Positions 12,951 through 21,928 of a stretch of 64,000 nt of DNA are shown here, piece after piece. The translations under genes were made by a program, and so were the position numbers. Each line of letters begins with the position of its first letter. Position 1 is the stretch's first letter. This DNA is from Certhia americana. Its lineage: Eukaryota; Chordata; Aves; Passeriformes; Certhiidae. The stretch is from NCBI GenBank assembly GCA_018697195.1, contig CM031869.1, positions 16,339,203 through 16,403,202 on the forward strand. The letters run 5' to 3'. The notes below the pieces were generated by a model. That model was given only the letters and a program-made list of their open reading frames with translations, had not been told where the DNA came from and made no database searches.

Positions 12951-12953
12951 CAG

Positions 12954-13038
12954 GTCACTCACAACATGCTGGAGAGATGTGGCCAAAGGTCTGCACAGCA
13001 AAGGGGCCTCCAATCCCAAGGGCGTGGATATGATTTGA
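12954..13038 (+). CDS. RANBP17: Candidate terminal coding exon of RANBP17 (importin-beta family)
   Basis: RANBP17 is a Ran-binding nuclear transport receptor closely related to exportin-7. After a good acceptor (TTTGCTTTTCCAG, ending at 12953), one frame reads RDVAKGL, HSKGASN, PKGVDMI and stops at TGA 13036-13038. From memory, vertebrate RANBP17 ends with a similar run, RDVAEAL followed by SxG, P and a DMM near the C-terminus. Over the last 21 residues I count about ten identities without a gap. Just before this, GGTCACTCACAACATG resembles the codons for FTQNM, but it appears to have lost bases, so the start of the exon reads differently from the family. The position fits: about 8.4 kb upstream of TLX3 and on the same strand, as expected from the conserved gene order. 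Alternatives are a decayed exon or a chance match. The preceding exon is not visible. Confidence 0.45.
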
Positions 13039-13505
13039 AAGTTCTTTGGAAACAGAGCATTGACTGATAAACCATCTCATAAAGCGCTGGGATCCTGTTT
13101 TATTGTTAGAGAGATTTTGTTACCCTTGTGAAAACTATTTTAAGGTATTTTTTGCATTTTTCTATCTCTAGCCTAAATGTAAAGATTTATAATAGTGAAA
13201 ACAATGGAAAACCAGCCTTAGTTTGAAGAATGTTTTCAGCTTTTCTTATCAAAATTTATAATCTTGTTGTTTTACCTTTATGAAACAGTGTAAAAACAGT
13301 GTCTAACCAAAGAACAAAAGGATATGCATTCCTTCTGAATTTGTGTCAGTTAATGATTCTCAGTTCTGTCCATAATAATAAATAATGTCTCATCAGTTCA
13401 AACTTCCAAACTCACTGTTGAGGACATACTTGTTTGAAAGTGAGATGCAAGCCAGTACAAATTTATATGACACCTTTTCAAACTAATAAAATTACTTTTT
13501 TTCGA
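13039..13505 (+). other. RANBP17: Candidate RANBP17 3' UTR with polyadenylation signals
   Basis: AT-rich sequence following the candidate stop codon, with AATAAA hexamers at 13377-13382 and 13495-13500, either of which could end the transcript. This depends entirely on the exon call just upstream. Confidence 0.35.
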
Positions 13506-16500
13506 CAAAATGTCCTATATTTCTTTGCAGCATGGGTGGTTAATGACAATGAGAACCACAAAGAAGACTGGAAATGAGCATTTTTAGACTATAATTATAG
13601 TAAGAAAATCGAATGTTGCACAGAGTGAAATAAGAGATAAGAAATAAGAGCAAGACTTAGTGAATTACTGATGATGTTATTTCCTAAGTACACATTTTCC
13701 AGGTCTTTAGAAACTGGTAAAAAAAACAAAAAACAAAAAAACAGAATAAAATGAAGGTGTTAATACCCTTTACAAAGAAAAAGGTTTATCTAAAACTGCA
13801 TAAAAAAGAAAGAGACTTACACTGGGGAGCAGTGGATGTCCTGTCCTGGGCAGGAGGGGCTCTACTGGCTGGGGACATGCAAAATAAATTGAAGGAAGAA
13901 CTAAAAAAATCAGAACTGCTTAATAAAGAGTTCTGTTTATTATGTGGAAAAGCTATTATGTGCAATTTCAAACTTGCTTTGGGATTGAGTTTTATTTACC
14001 TAATAAAAAAAAAAAAAAGATTTCACATGTTTGTCATGTTTGCTGATATTTCTGAATTCAGTAACATTTCACCACTGCTTAGATAAGAATGAGAATTATT
14101 AATTGTGGCCAACAGGGAGAAAAAGTTCATACCTGTATTTTTTACAAGGCTTTTCCAGTTCTCTTCTTTGCAATTATTACTTTTCTGCACATTTTCAAAT
14201 GGAAGGAAGTACAGCTGTTTTGTCAGTTTGCTGTTCACATTTGAGCTCAGCTCGAGACAGGATTTCAGCCAATGGGTCTGAACTGCAGGAATGCTGAGCA
14301 CCTGAGGAGAATTCCATGGAGGTAAAGTGATCAATGGAGGCTACAGTAATACATGGAAATTACAGTAATCTGTGGAGATTATGGTAATCCATGGAGGTTA
14401 CAGAAATCCATGTAATGCCTTATGCATTTTTTGAAAAGACATAATTGCCTTAAGGGTTTTGGAATTTTTTCTTTGTTAAAAAAACCAGAAACAATGGAAT
14501 GGGAAATGTCAAAGGGAGATGTCACTCAGAACCCAAGCCATTTCCACACAAGAAAAGCAAGCCTGTCTGGTAATACAAATAGTTGGGGACTGGAAAAGAG
14601 GGCTGGTTCTCCCCCAGGTGTGTTTTATAACCTTGGAGAGCAAAGTACATGTCCAGGCTTGATGCTGAATTGTATCCCCATTCATCTGTTTAGCTCAGAA
14701 ATAAATTTTGCACCTTTCAAACTGGATCTGAGAGTGAAGGGGAAGCAGTGGAATGTCTGAGGTGGTTGTTTTCAAAACATAAAGAAGAGTTTTCAGCTTC
14801 CCTGCACACACAGCCTGTGTTGTCTGCAGCATGGACAGCAGGACAGAGCTCTCCTTTGCTTTTTATTAGTTTTTGGCTAGCTGAAGCAGAGAAAGTTCTC
14901 CGGTCTGTGGTGGGTTTTTTTTCTTTTTCTTGGAACTGTTTGAACCTGCTCTGGACTAAAACCCAGAAAAGCACCAGGAGCTCAGACCAGTGGGTCTGGC
15001 CTGGGCCCGGCATTTCCCAGCACTGAGGGACTGACAACAACGGAGTGAGCCGAGCTACAGCCCATGAGAGAGACTTTCTGAATTCATCATCTCTTCGGAG
15101 TGGTCAGAGGTTTTGTTGTTTAGTATTGTTCATTTGTTGTGCTAGGGAGTGCTTTGCCTGTTAAATAAACAATTTTTTCCACTTTCCTCCAAGGAAATTT
15201 CTTTTCCCGAACCAGTTGGGGGAGGAGCCATTTGGATTTCCTTTCTAGAGGGACTCCATTCAGATGTTTCTTCCCAAACTTGCCCTAAACCAGGACACAC
15301 AGTCTGCTGAAATTCCAGTGAGTGTCTGTCCCTGTGTGAGGCAGAACAAACCCCCAGATCCTCCCCTGGCTGGGCTCTGCTTGCTGGGGCAGGCACGGGC
15401 AGCAGCTGGGCTGAGCACAGTTTGAGTACCGAGCCATGCCTGCAAAAGAGGCTGTGAAGAGCTCAGCCCCAGCATATGCACACCTTACAGAGTAATTCCT
15501 CAGCTTTGTTAATGTTTTATTGCACAACGAGTTCACGATGACAGCAAACCTCTCAAACTGTGGCAGGATAACACACTTCCTCTCCATATTAAAAAATAAT
15601 GCCGGTGTAGGCTTTATGTGCCAGGGTGTAGACTGCTATTAAGAGGCACTGCTTTTGACAAAATTCTTTTTGAGGTTTACAGAAAGCATAATAAAATATG
15701 TAAGTTACATTTCTACAAACAAAAGCTATAACATAAGTTATTTATAAGCATGAGATACAAATGGTATCACGATAAATAAACCTTAATGGATACGTGTGGC
15801 ATCCATCCTAATGTAATTTGCCCAGTAAAAGTCATATTTAGTACAAAAACCTGGCAGCAGCTGCATGTTGGTATTTAAAATAAGAATGAAAGGGAAGGAA
15901 GTGGCTGCTTCCTCGGGCTTATCCCCAACCTGCGGTACCTCCCTGCCTTCCTCCTCACCTGGGGCTGGCACTACTGCTCCCAGAGACCAGATGTCTCTTC
16001 GTCTTTCAGGGCTTGTTCACAATACCAAGATACTGTTTCCTGTCAGCTTCAATGCAGCCTGATTTTATTAAAGAAGGAAAAAGAAATGGAGCCCCATCTG
16101 CCCATCACCGTCTGTACTCTCTACCCTTTCAGGGGTAACTCCTTCCTCAGCATCTCCCTCGTACCCTCTCCTTCTCATAGTCTCAGCCGTTTGTAGAACA
16201 ATGCATGGATTCTGAACTAAAATAAAATTTTGGCTTTTAAAATATCACAGTTAAGGTTACCAACCCCACAAAGATGTGTTTTGGAATTGAAACCACTAAG
16301 GTGTGCTCATTTTCAGAGGCTTCAGAATCCATTAGTGCTGGCTCTCTGAGTGGGGTTTAACTGCTTCCACCCACTGGGACATGGAGACAGAGAGTTTTGC
16401 TGTTGTCTGTGTGTCTGGACCCTTGCGTAGGGTATATGGTGCTGGTGTCCTGATCTCCTCCATGTTGGAGTACATGAAATATCCCTTGTTCTGATGGGGA

Positions 16501-18192
16501 AAAGGCTGCTGAAGGCAGAGCTCCACTACCCTGCCTTCCCCTCTACCTTTGTGGGGTGAGAGGAGGCAGGAGGAGCTCAGTCCTCCAAACCCAAAGGAAG
16601 GGGCAGAGGGAAATGACCTTTGACTCTACTACCCCAAAACTCTTCTCTCAGAAAAAGAGCAGCTGATTTAACTCTTGAGGGCTGAAAAAAAAAAAGGGTT
16701 TTTTTGTCAGGTCTGCTGAGCACCAGGAGCTGAGTGCCTGAGCCCAGTGCTGCCCCATGAGAGCACAGCCACAGGCTGGCACCCAGGGTCCTGCTCCTTC
16801 ACTGGCATGGGGCAGCTGGGCCTCTGCTCTGTCCTGGGGCCTGTTGGCCATGGTGGTCCCCACCCAGGGGGCATCATCACTGACCAGTGATGATGCTGAC
16901 TAGCTGACCCCACAGGGTCTCACTGAGCCCTGCAGAAGGTACAAGGGTCAGAACCACATCTCCCTTTGGGGCACAAACCTCAGCCCTTGCCTGCTGGTGC
17001 CCTCCACAGCAGGGCACAGCTGGCTACAGGCAGAGCTCAGGCAGCACATAAGCTGCTCCTGGCTGTCCTGCCCCCCTTCTTCTGCCCATGCCAGGACACA
17101 GATCACATATGTCCCTCCTCAGCCTGAACACCGGCATCACCCACCTGCTCCAGCAGGAATGCTTCTTCCAGCTATTCCCAGCACAGGAATAGCTGCTTTC
17201 CAGCTACAGCTGGAAAAAAATGTGTGTCCTTTGTCATGCTGAATTCCGCATGAGTTGTGTAATCACTCCAAACCATGTTGGGTTTATGCAGCAATATCCA
17301 TCCAGAAAAGGCTGTGGAGAACAGGACTGGCCTTGCCCAGCCTGAGACACGCTGCCAAAGACAGGAGCTGAAGCAGGAACTCTGGAGCTACAGCAGGAAC
17401 ATCTTGACATCTGCTGCTGCTGCCTGATGCAGGGGGTTATTACCAGTGATCATCACGTGGTTTTTATTATTTCATGCTTCAGGAAGCTTTTTTTAAAAGC
17501 TGAACAGTGGCATGGGCCACTGTCAGGCACATGGAGGGATCCTGCAAGGGTATGGGTCCTGTGAGAACATGGTGCTGCAAGGACACCCTCCCTCCAGGGC
17601 CTTCCTTGTTGGTCCTGAGGATATTCCTGGGGCTGAGGAATACCTGTGTGCACCATTACCAAAACTAGTGACTATGGCAGGTTGCAGCACATCCCCTTCG
17701 TGTCACCTTCATGGCAGCCAGGCCTGAGAACAGGTCTGAGTTTCAGGCATGAGTGCGACAGCTGCCACATCTCTGTCCCCAGTGACTTCCAGTGACAGAC
17801 TGGATGTGGGACTCTTCTCCCCAGTGGTGACAGGGTGGTGGTCACTTTTCTTCCACACCTTTAGTTACTTCTCTCCCGCTTAACTCCCCCACACCTTTGG
17901 AGGTGACTGAGAGCAGTGGTCTCCAGAGCTGGTCAGTCCCTGTGCCCAGGTGAACTGGCAGAGCTGGCTCAGCCACTCTCCCTGACAGGCCCAGGAAGCT
18001 GTGTCCCAACATGACAGGGCTGCACTGTGTTCCTCTCTGCTAGCATCATGCACTTGGCTTCACATCTCAGTTAATACTTGTACAATAAGCAGAATTTCAC
18101 AGGGAATAACAATGCCACAGCAGCCTTCCCACACACGTCCAAGCTCTCCCTTCCCAACTCCCTCCTCCCTCCATGGCTCTGGTGGCCACCCA
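13506..18192. other. Intergenic sequence between RANBP17 and TLX3
   Basis: I see no supportable exon. It contains A-rich runs near 13719-13742 and 14004-14018, the 19-bp minisatellite at 14316, and otherwise unique sequence that becomes GC-richer after about 16.5 kb. Confidence 0.5.
14316..14412 (+). repeat. 19-bp minisatellite, 5 units
   Basis: Five tandem units, each starting ATGGAGG/ATGGAAA/GTGGAGA and ending GTAATCC or a variant. The consensus is close to ATGGAGGTTACAGTAATCC. The first unit is 18 bp and the next four are 19 bp. The units differ by several substitutions, so the array is old. Confidence 0.85.
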
Positions 18193-18264
18193 CTGGTGCT
18201 GTCCAGAACTGTCACCCTGGCGCTGTCCAGCACTGTCCCCCTGGAGCTGTCCTGCCCTTGCAGC
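18193..18264 (+). repeat. 24-bp tandem repeat, about 2.5-3 units
   Basis: Units begin CTGGTGCTGTCCAG, CTGGCGCTGTCCAG and CTGGAGCTGTCCTG at 18193, 18217 and 18241. The period is 24 bp, and the third unit is degenerate. Because 24 is a multiple of 3, it reads as a Gly-Ala-Val-Gln repeat, but no gene structure surrounds it. Confidence 0.75.
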
Positions 18265-18850
18265 CCGCGTGCTGGGTTAGAGGGACCTGCAGCCACCTGC
18301 TCGTGACTGGCACTCCCAGGCTGGTCTCCTGGCATGCCCTGTCTCACTGTGCCATGGCAGGCAAAGGCCATGGGCTGTGCTATTCTGCGCATTCCACTCC
18401 ATGCAAAAAAACGTGCCACGCTGTGCCAGGGCCATGCCATGTCATGCTTCGCTGTGCCAAGCCTGGGGCCTGACCGAAACCCAACTGGGTGTGGGGTCTT
18501 TTACCTCCCTGTGACGGGAAGCTGCTTGACTGTTGGTGCCCTGTGCTGGCCCGGGGGTTCCGCTGCCTCCCTGTGCCCAGTGGAGCCAGCCCTGAGCTGG
18601 CCCCAGCTCCCCGATGCAGTGCATCCTGGATTCGGGTGGGCACGTCCAGTCCCGCACCAGCAGCACCCCGCAGGTCCCCGGCCGGCCCCTGGTACTGCCG
18701 GGGGTCGCAGCACCGGGCCGTGCCGCCGGGGCCGTAGATCCACCTGCTCCTCGCCGGGTGGACGTGGGACCGGGAGGGGAGCCCGACACGGAGCCACGGA
18801 GCGCGGCATCTGGCAAAGCACAAGCGGACTTTCGGTCGGAAGGAGCCGCC

Positions 18851-19004
18851 GGGCTATGCAGAGCTGTGCGAAGCTGTGCGGGGCTTTTCGGAGTAATGCG
18901 GAGCTGTGCGAGGCTCTGCGCGGATCTGCACCGTTGTGTGGGGTTATGCGGGGTTGCGCGGAGCTCTGCGCGGGTTATGCGGGGCTCTGCGCGGGATTCT
19001 GCAC
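18851..19004 (+). repeat. 10-bp GC-rich minisatellite, about 15 units
   Basis: Consecutive decamers follow the consensus GRGCTNTGCG (for example GAGCTGTGCG, AAGCTGTGCG, GAGCTCTGCG, GGGTTATGCG). The register slips by one base near 18971. The period is close to one helical turn of DNA. Open frames through it (Cys/Gly/Ala/Leu-rich) are artefacts. Confidence 0.85.
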
Positions 19005-19059
19005 ACCCCCCGCCCGCAGAGGGGAGAGGGAGACGGCGCGGCTGCGGGAGAGCTGCATT

Positions 19060-19640
19060 TAAGGATACCATACGTCCGGGATTATTAATTATAAAACATA
19101 ATTAAAGTAAAACTGCAGAACGTCAACATATTAAATTTAAAAGCTAATATTAAAATAGCTTTAATATTTAATAAGATAGCTGAGCGTTACAGAGCTGTAT
19201 GCTGATACTCTATATTTAACTGTGTAAAACCAGGAGAGTTTCCCCAAAGAAAAATGTATTGTTTAGCTGATTATCAAAGACTCTGTGATATATTATCCAT
19301 TTCACAAAAATAATATAGATATCTCTTTAAATATAGTAATAAAAACATACTAGTGCCTTTTAAATATACTATTACTTACCACCCCTTTTCATATTGTACT
19401 ATCACAGACACTTTGGAATTGGTTTAAAAGCACATCATTCATTATTCAAAGCTCATCTTTGCATATTATTCCAGCTCAAGTCTGCCAGGCTCCCTGTGAA
19501 ATCGTTCACAAAATTGATAACAGCAGACACACACGCAATAAAAAGATCGCCTTGGGCAGCCCGAGCTCCCATTATGCAGATCGAGCTGCAATTTTCTCTA
19601 ACAAAGCCTGCCCTGATCCAGGACTGGGTGGCACTTTATT
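19060..19640. promoter_or_regulatory. AT-rich, ATTA-rich candidate regulatory block upstream of TLX3
   Basis: An abrupt switch from GC-rich minisatellite to AT-rich unique sequence rich in TAAT/ATTA cores (TTATTAATTATAAAACATAA, TTAATATTTAATAAG and others), the core recognised by homeodomain proteins. It lies about 2 kb upstream of TLX3 and immediately before its CpG domain. The regulatory role is inferred from position and composition only; AT-rich DNA carries ATTA by chance. Confidence 0.3.
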
Positions 19641-19662
19641 TATTTATTTATTTATCCTCCAC
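19641..19662 (+). repeat. (TTTA)n microsatellite
   Basis: Short run of TTTATTTATTTATTTATTTA. Confidence 0.85.
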
Positions 19663-19670
19663 CGGTTGCC

Positions 19671-19797
19671 TTCCCCCCCACCCCCCTCGTTTTTTCTTTC
19701 TTTCGTTTTTTTTTTTTTTTTTTTCTTTTTTTTTCCTTTTTCCCCTCCCCCTTTTCTTTCCGCCCTCGCCCCCTCGCCCCCCTCCCGCCCCGCCGGG
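19671..19797 (+). repeat. Polypyrimidine C/T tract
   Basis: Nearly pure pyrimidine run of C-rich, then T-rich, then C-rich blocks at the edge of the TLX3 CpG domain. It is homopurine on the other strand, and long poly-Lys/Pro/Phe frames across it are artefacts. Confidence 0.9.
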
Positions 19798-20480
19798 CCG
19801 TCCGGAGCGGGACCCGAGGGCGGTACGCCCGCGGCCGCTCCGGCGGGGCTGTGCGGCCCCGCAGCAGCTTGCGGGATCTCCTCAATCGGATTAGCTCCGC
19901 TCCGGGGAGCGGCGGCTGATCACGGCTCCGCTGCCCGCCGCACCGAGCGGGGACAATCCGATTAGGGCCGTCCGGAGCAGGGGGTTGCCATCGGGTGGTT
20001 TCCCCCGGGGAGTGGGCGTTTATTGGCCGCGTTAATGACCGCCGGGCAAGGCGGGGCCGGTATCCCTCGGTGCCGTGAGCCGGGGAAATCCTCTCGACGG
20101 CCGCGGGCCGGGCCGCGCCTCCGTCAGGGCCCGCGCCGGGGAAACTCCGGGCGGCAGCTTCGCCGCGGCCGTCGGACCCCGTCGGGGCCGGAGCCAACTC
20201 CGATCCGGCGACCCATGCGGAGCATGAGGGGTCCCTAAAAAGACACACCGGGCCCCGCTTTTGCCGTAGGGCGGCCGCAGGAGCGGAGCCGCGCGGAGCG
20301 GTGCCCGCAGGTGCGCTCGGCGGGCTCCGAGCGCAGCGCCTGTGCCCGGCAGAGCCGTCCCGCTCGCTGCCGCTACCGGCGAAACGATTCGGAGCGTTGC
20401 GGTAATTGAATACCACGGTTTAAAAACTAATCAAGTCCTTCCTGTCACCGCTCCGGCATCCCGGGCTCGCCCTGCCAGGT
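19790..20480. promoter_or_regulatory. CpG island upstream of TLX3
   Basis: Very GC-rich and CpG-dense unique sequence. It includes two facing GGATTA-type motifs, CAATCGGATTA near 19886 and CAATCCGATTA near 19954, whose 9-base cores AATCGGATT and AATCCGATT are reverse complements. Unmethylated CpG domains extending several kilobases around the promoter are typical of developmental homeobox genes. Confidence 0.65.
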
Positions 20481-20507
20481 GCTGATCAAATGCCATTACA
20501 TTCTATT

Positions 20508-20531
20508 AACAGGGAAATTCTATTCCCTGTT
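20508..20531. repeat. Perfect 9-bp inverted repeat, 6-nt spacer
   Basis: AACAGGGAA at 20508-20516 and TTCCCTGTT at 20523-20531 are exact reverse complements. They lie in a short AT-rich interruption between two CpG-dense blocks, about 1 kb upstream of the TLX3 start. Confidence 0.5.
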
Positions 20532-20599
20532 TTCATTTCCCTTTATAAGAGGCAACTAAGTAAATGCACTGAGCGTTATTTAATTGTTAACGCCTTGAG

Positions 20600-21498
20600 T
20601 CCCGTTCGGCCGTCAGGGACCGGCTGCCAACGCGCTCGGCAGCCGCGCCGGGCTCTGCAAATTACACCCAAACGGAATCTCGCCCTGTGGGGCCCCGGCC
20701 GCTCCCCAGCCCGGCCCCGGCCCACCGCTCCGCGCTGCCGTCGGGGCGGGGGCCTGGGCAATAGCGGGCTGCGGGGACCGAGTTCCGCCTCGCAGGGTGG
20801 ACGCAGGCCGTCGGGGCCCCTGGCGGGCCGGGGCCGGGTGGGGGAGCGGCGCCCCCGACGTGCGGCCCTCAGCCCCGCCCCCGCCCCGCGCGGGGCCATT
20901 GTTCGCGCGCCCCTGTGATGTCACCGCGGCGGCGGCGGCCCCCGCGCCCGGGCGCGAGGCCGGTGCGGGACGGCGGCAGCCNNNNNNNNNNNNNNNNNNN
21001 NNNNNNNNNNNNNNNNNNNNNNNNNNNNNNNNNNNNNNNNNNNNNNNNNNNNNNNNNNNNNNNNNNNNNNNNNNNNNNNNNNNNNNNNNNNNNNNNNNNN
21101 NNNNNNNNNNNNNNNNNNNNNNNNNNNNNNNNNNNNNNNNNNNNNNNNNNNNNNNNNNNNNNNNNNNNNNNNNNNNNNNNNNNNNNNNNNNNNNNNNNNN
21201 NNNNNNNNNNNNNNNNNNNNNNNNNNNNNNNNNNNNNNNNNNNNNNNNNNNNNNNNNNNNNNNNNNNNNNNNNNNNNNNNNNNNNNNNNNNNNNNNNNNN
21301 NNNNNNNNNNNNNNNNNNNNNNNNNNNNNNNNNNNNNNNNNNNNNNNNNNNNNNNNNNNNNNNNNNNNNNNNNNNNNNNNNCGGGGCGGCGCGCGCGCGC
21401 TCCGCAAAGTTTGGTGTCGGCGGCGGGTCCGGCCGGGCCGCGAGCGCAGCGCGAGCGGCGGCGCCTCCACAGCGGCGCGAGGGCGGCGGTGGCGGAGG
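20600..21498 (+). promoter_or_regulatory. TLX3: TLX3 proximal promoter and 5' UTR (contains a 400-N gap)
   Basis: CpG-dense sequence immediately before TLX3. A SOX-like CCATTGTTC lies at 20896-20904 and a CRE-like TGATGTCA at 20916-20923, just before the gap. The transcription start cannot be placed because it probably falls in or near the missing bases. After the gap, 21382-21498 is GC-rich and leads into the start codon, probably as 5' UTR. Confidence 0.6.
20982..21381. other. Assembly gap, 400 N
   Basis: A run of exactly 400 N in extremely GC-rich sequence at the TLX3 promoter / 5' UTR. The round length suggests an estimated or placeholder size. Frames that cross the N run have no meaning. 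Confidence 0.99.
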
Positions 21499-21928
21499 AT
21501 GGACCCGCCGAGGATGGACCCGCCGGGGCCGGCGCAGGGCCAGCACCAGCACGAGCCCATCAGCTTCGGCATCGACCAGATCCTCAACAGCCCCGAGCAG
21601 GACAGCGCTCCCCCGCCGCCCCCCCGGGGCCCCGACGGCGCGACCTTCCTGGGCGGCCCCGGCGGCCGCGGCGGCGCGCCCTACCCGGCCCTGCCGGCCC
21701 CCTTCCCGGCCATCGCCGCGCCCTTCGAGGACTCGGGATCGTACAGTGTGAACCTCAGCCTGGCCCCGGCCGGCGTGATCCGGGTGCCGGCGCACAGGCC
21801 CATCCCCGGGGCCGTGCCGCCGCCCATCTCCAGCGCCATCCCGGCCATGCCCGCCGTGCCCAGTCTAGGCAGCCTCAACTTCCCCTGGATGGAGAGCAGC
21901 AGGCGTTTCGTCAAGGACAGGTTCACAG
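21499..21928 (+). CDS. TLX3: TLX3 coding exon 1
   Basis: Carries the start codon, the eh1 motif and NFPWM. It ends ...AGGTTCACAG before the donor GTAAGG, splitting an Ala codon after its first base. The first ATG (21499) and second ATG (21514) lie in identical 15-bp repeats. The second matches the usual protein start. Confidence 0.95.

Larger units (their letters stand above)
1..12953. other. Non-coding stretch upstream of candidate RANBP17 terminal exon
   Basis: I see no exon here that I can support. The reading frames are short, and the longer ones come from low-complexity repeats. If the RANBP17 exon call at 12954 is right, this is the last intron of that gene. I looked for the expected preceding exon (a peptide ending near NRDRFTQ) and did not find it, so that exon would lie upstream of the window. 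The recognisable contents are tandem repeats, one perfect hairpin and one CR1 fragment, listed separately. The rest is AT-rich unique sequence. Confidence 0.6.

Noticed and set aside
2946..19004. Short direct repeats considered as CRISPR-like arrays
   Set aside because: Repeats are contiguous without unique spacers and the genome is vertebrate; these are minisatellites.
19652..20416. 254-codon minus-strand frame upstream of TLX3
   Set aside because: CpG-rich sequence rarely has stops; Arg/Ala/Gly/Pro-rich composition ending in poly-Lys from the polypyrimidine tract; no domain.
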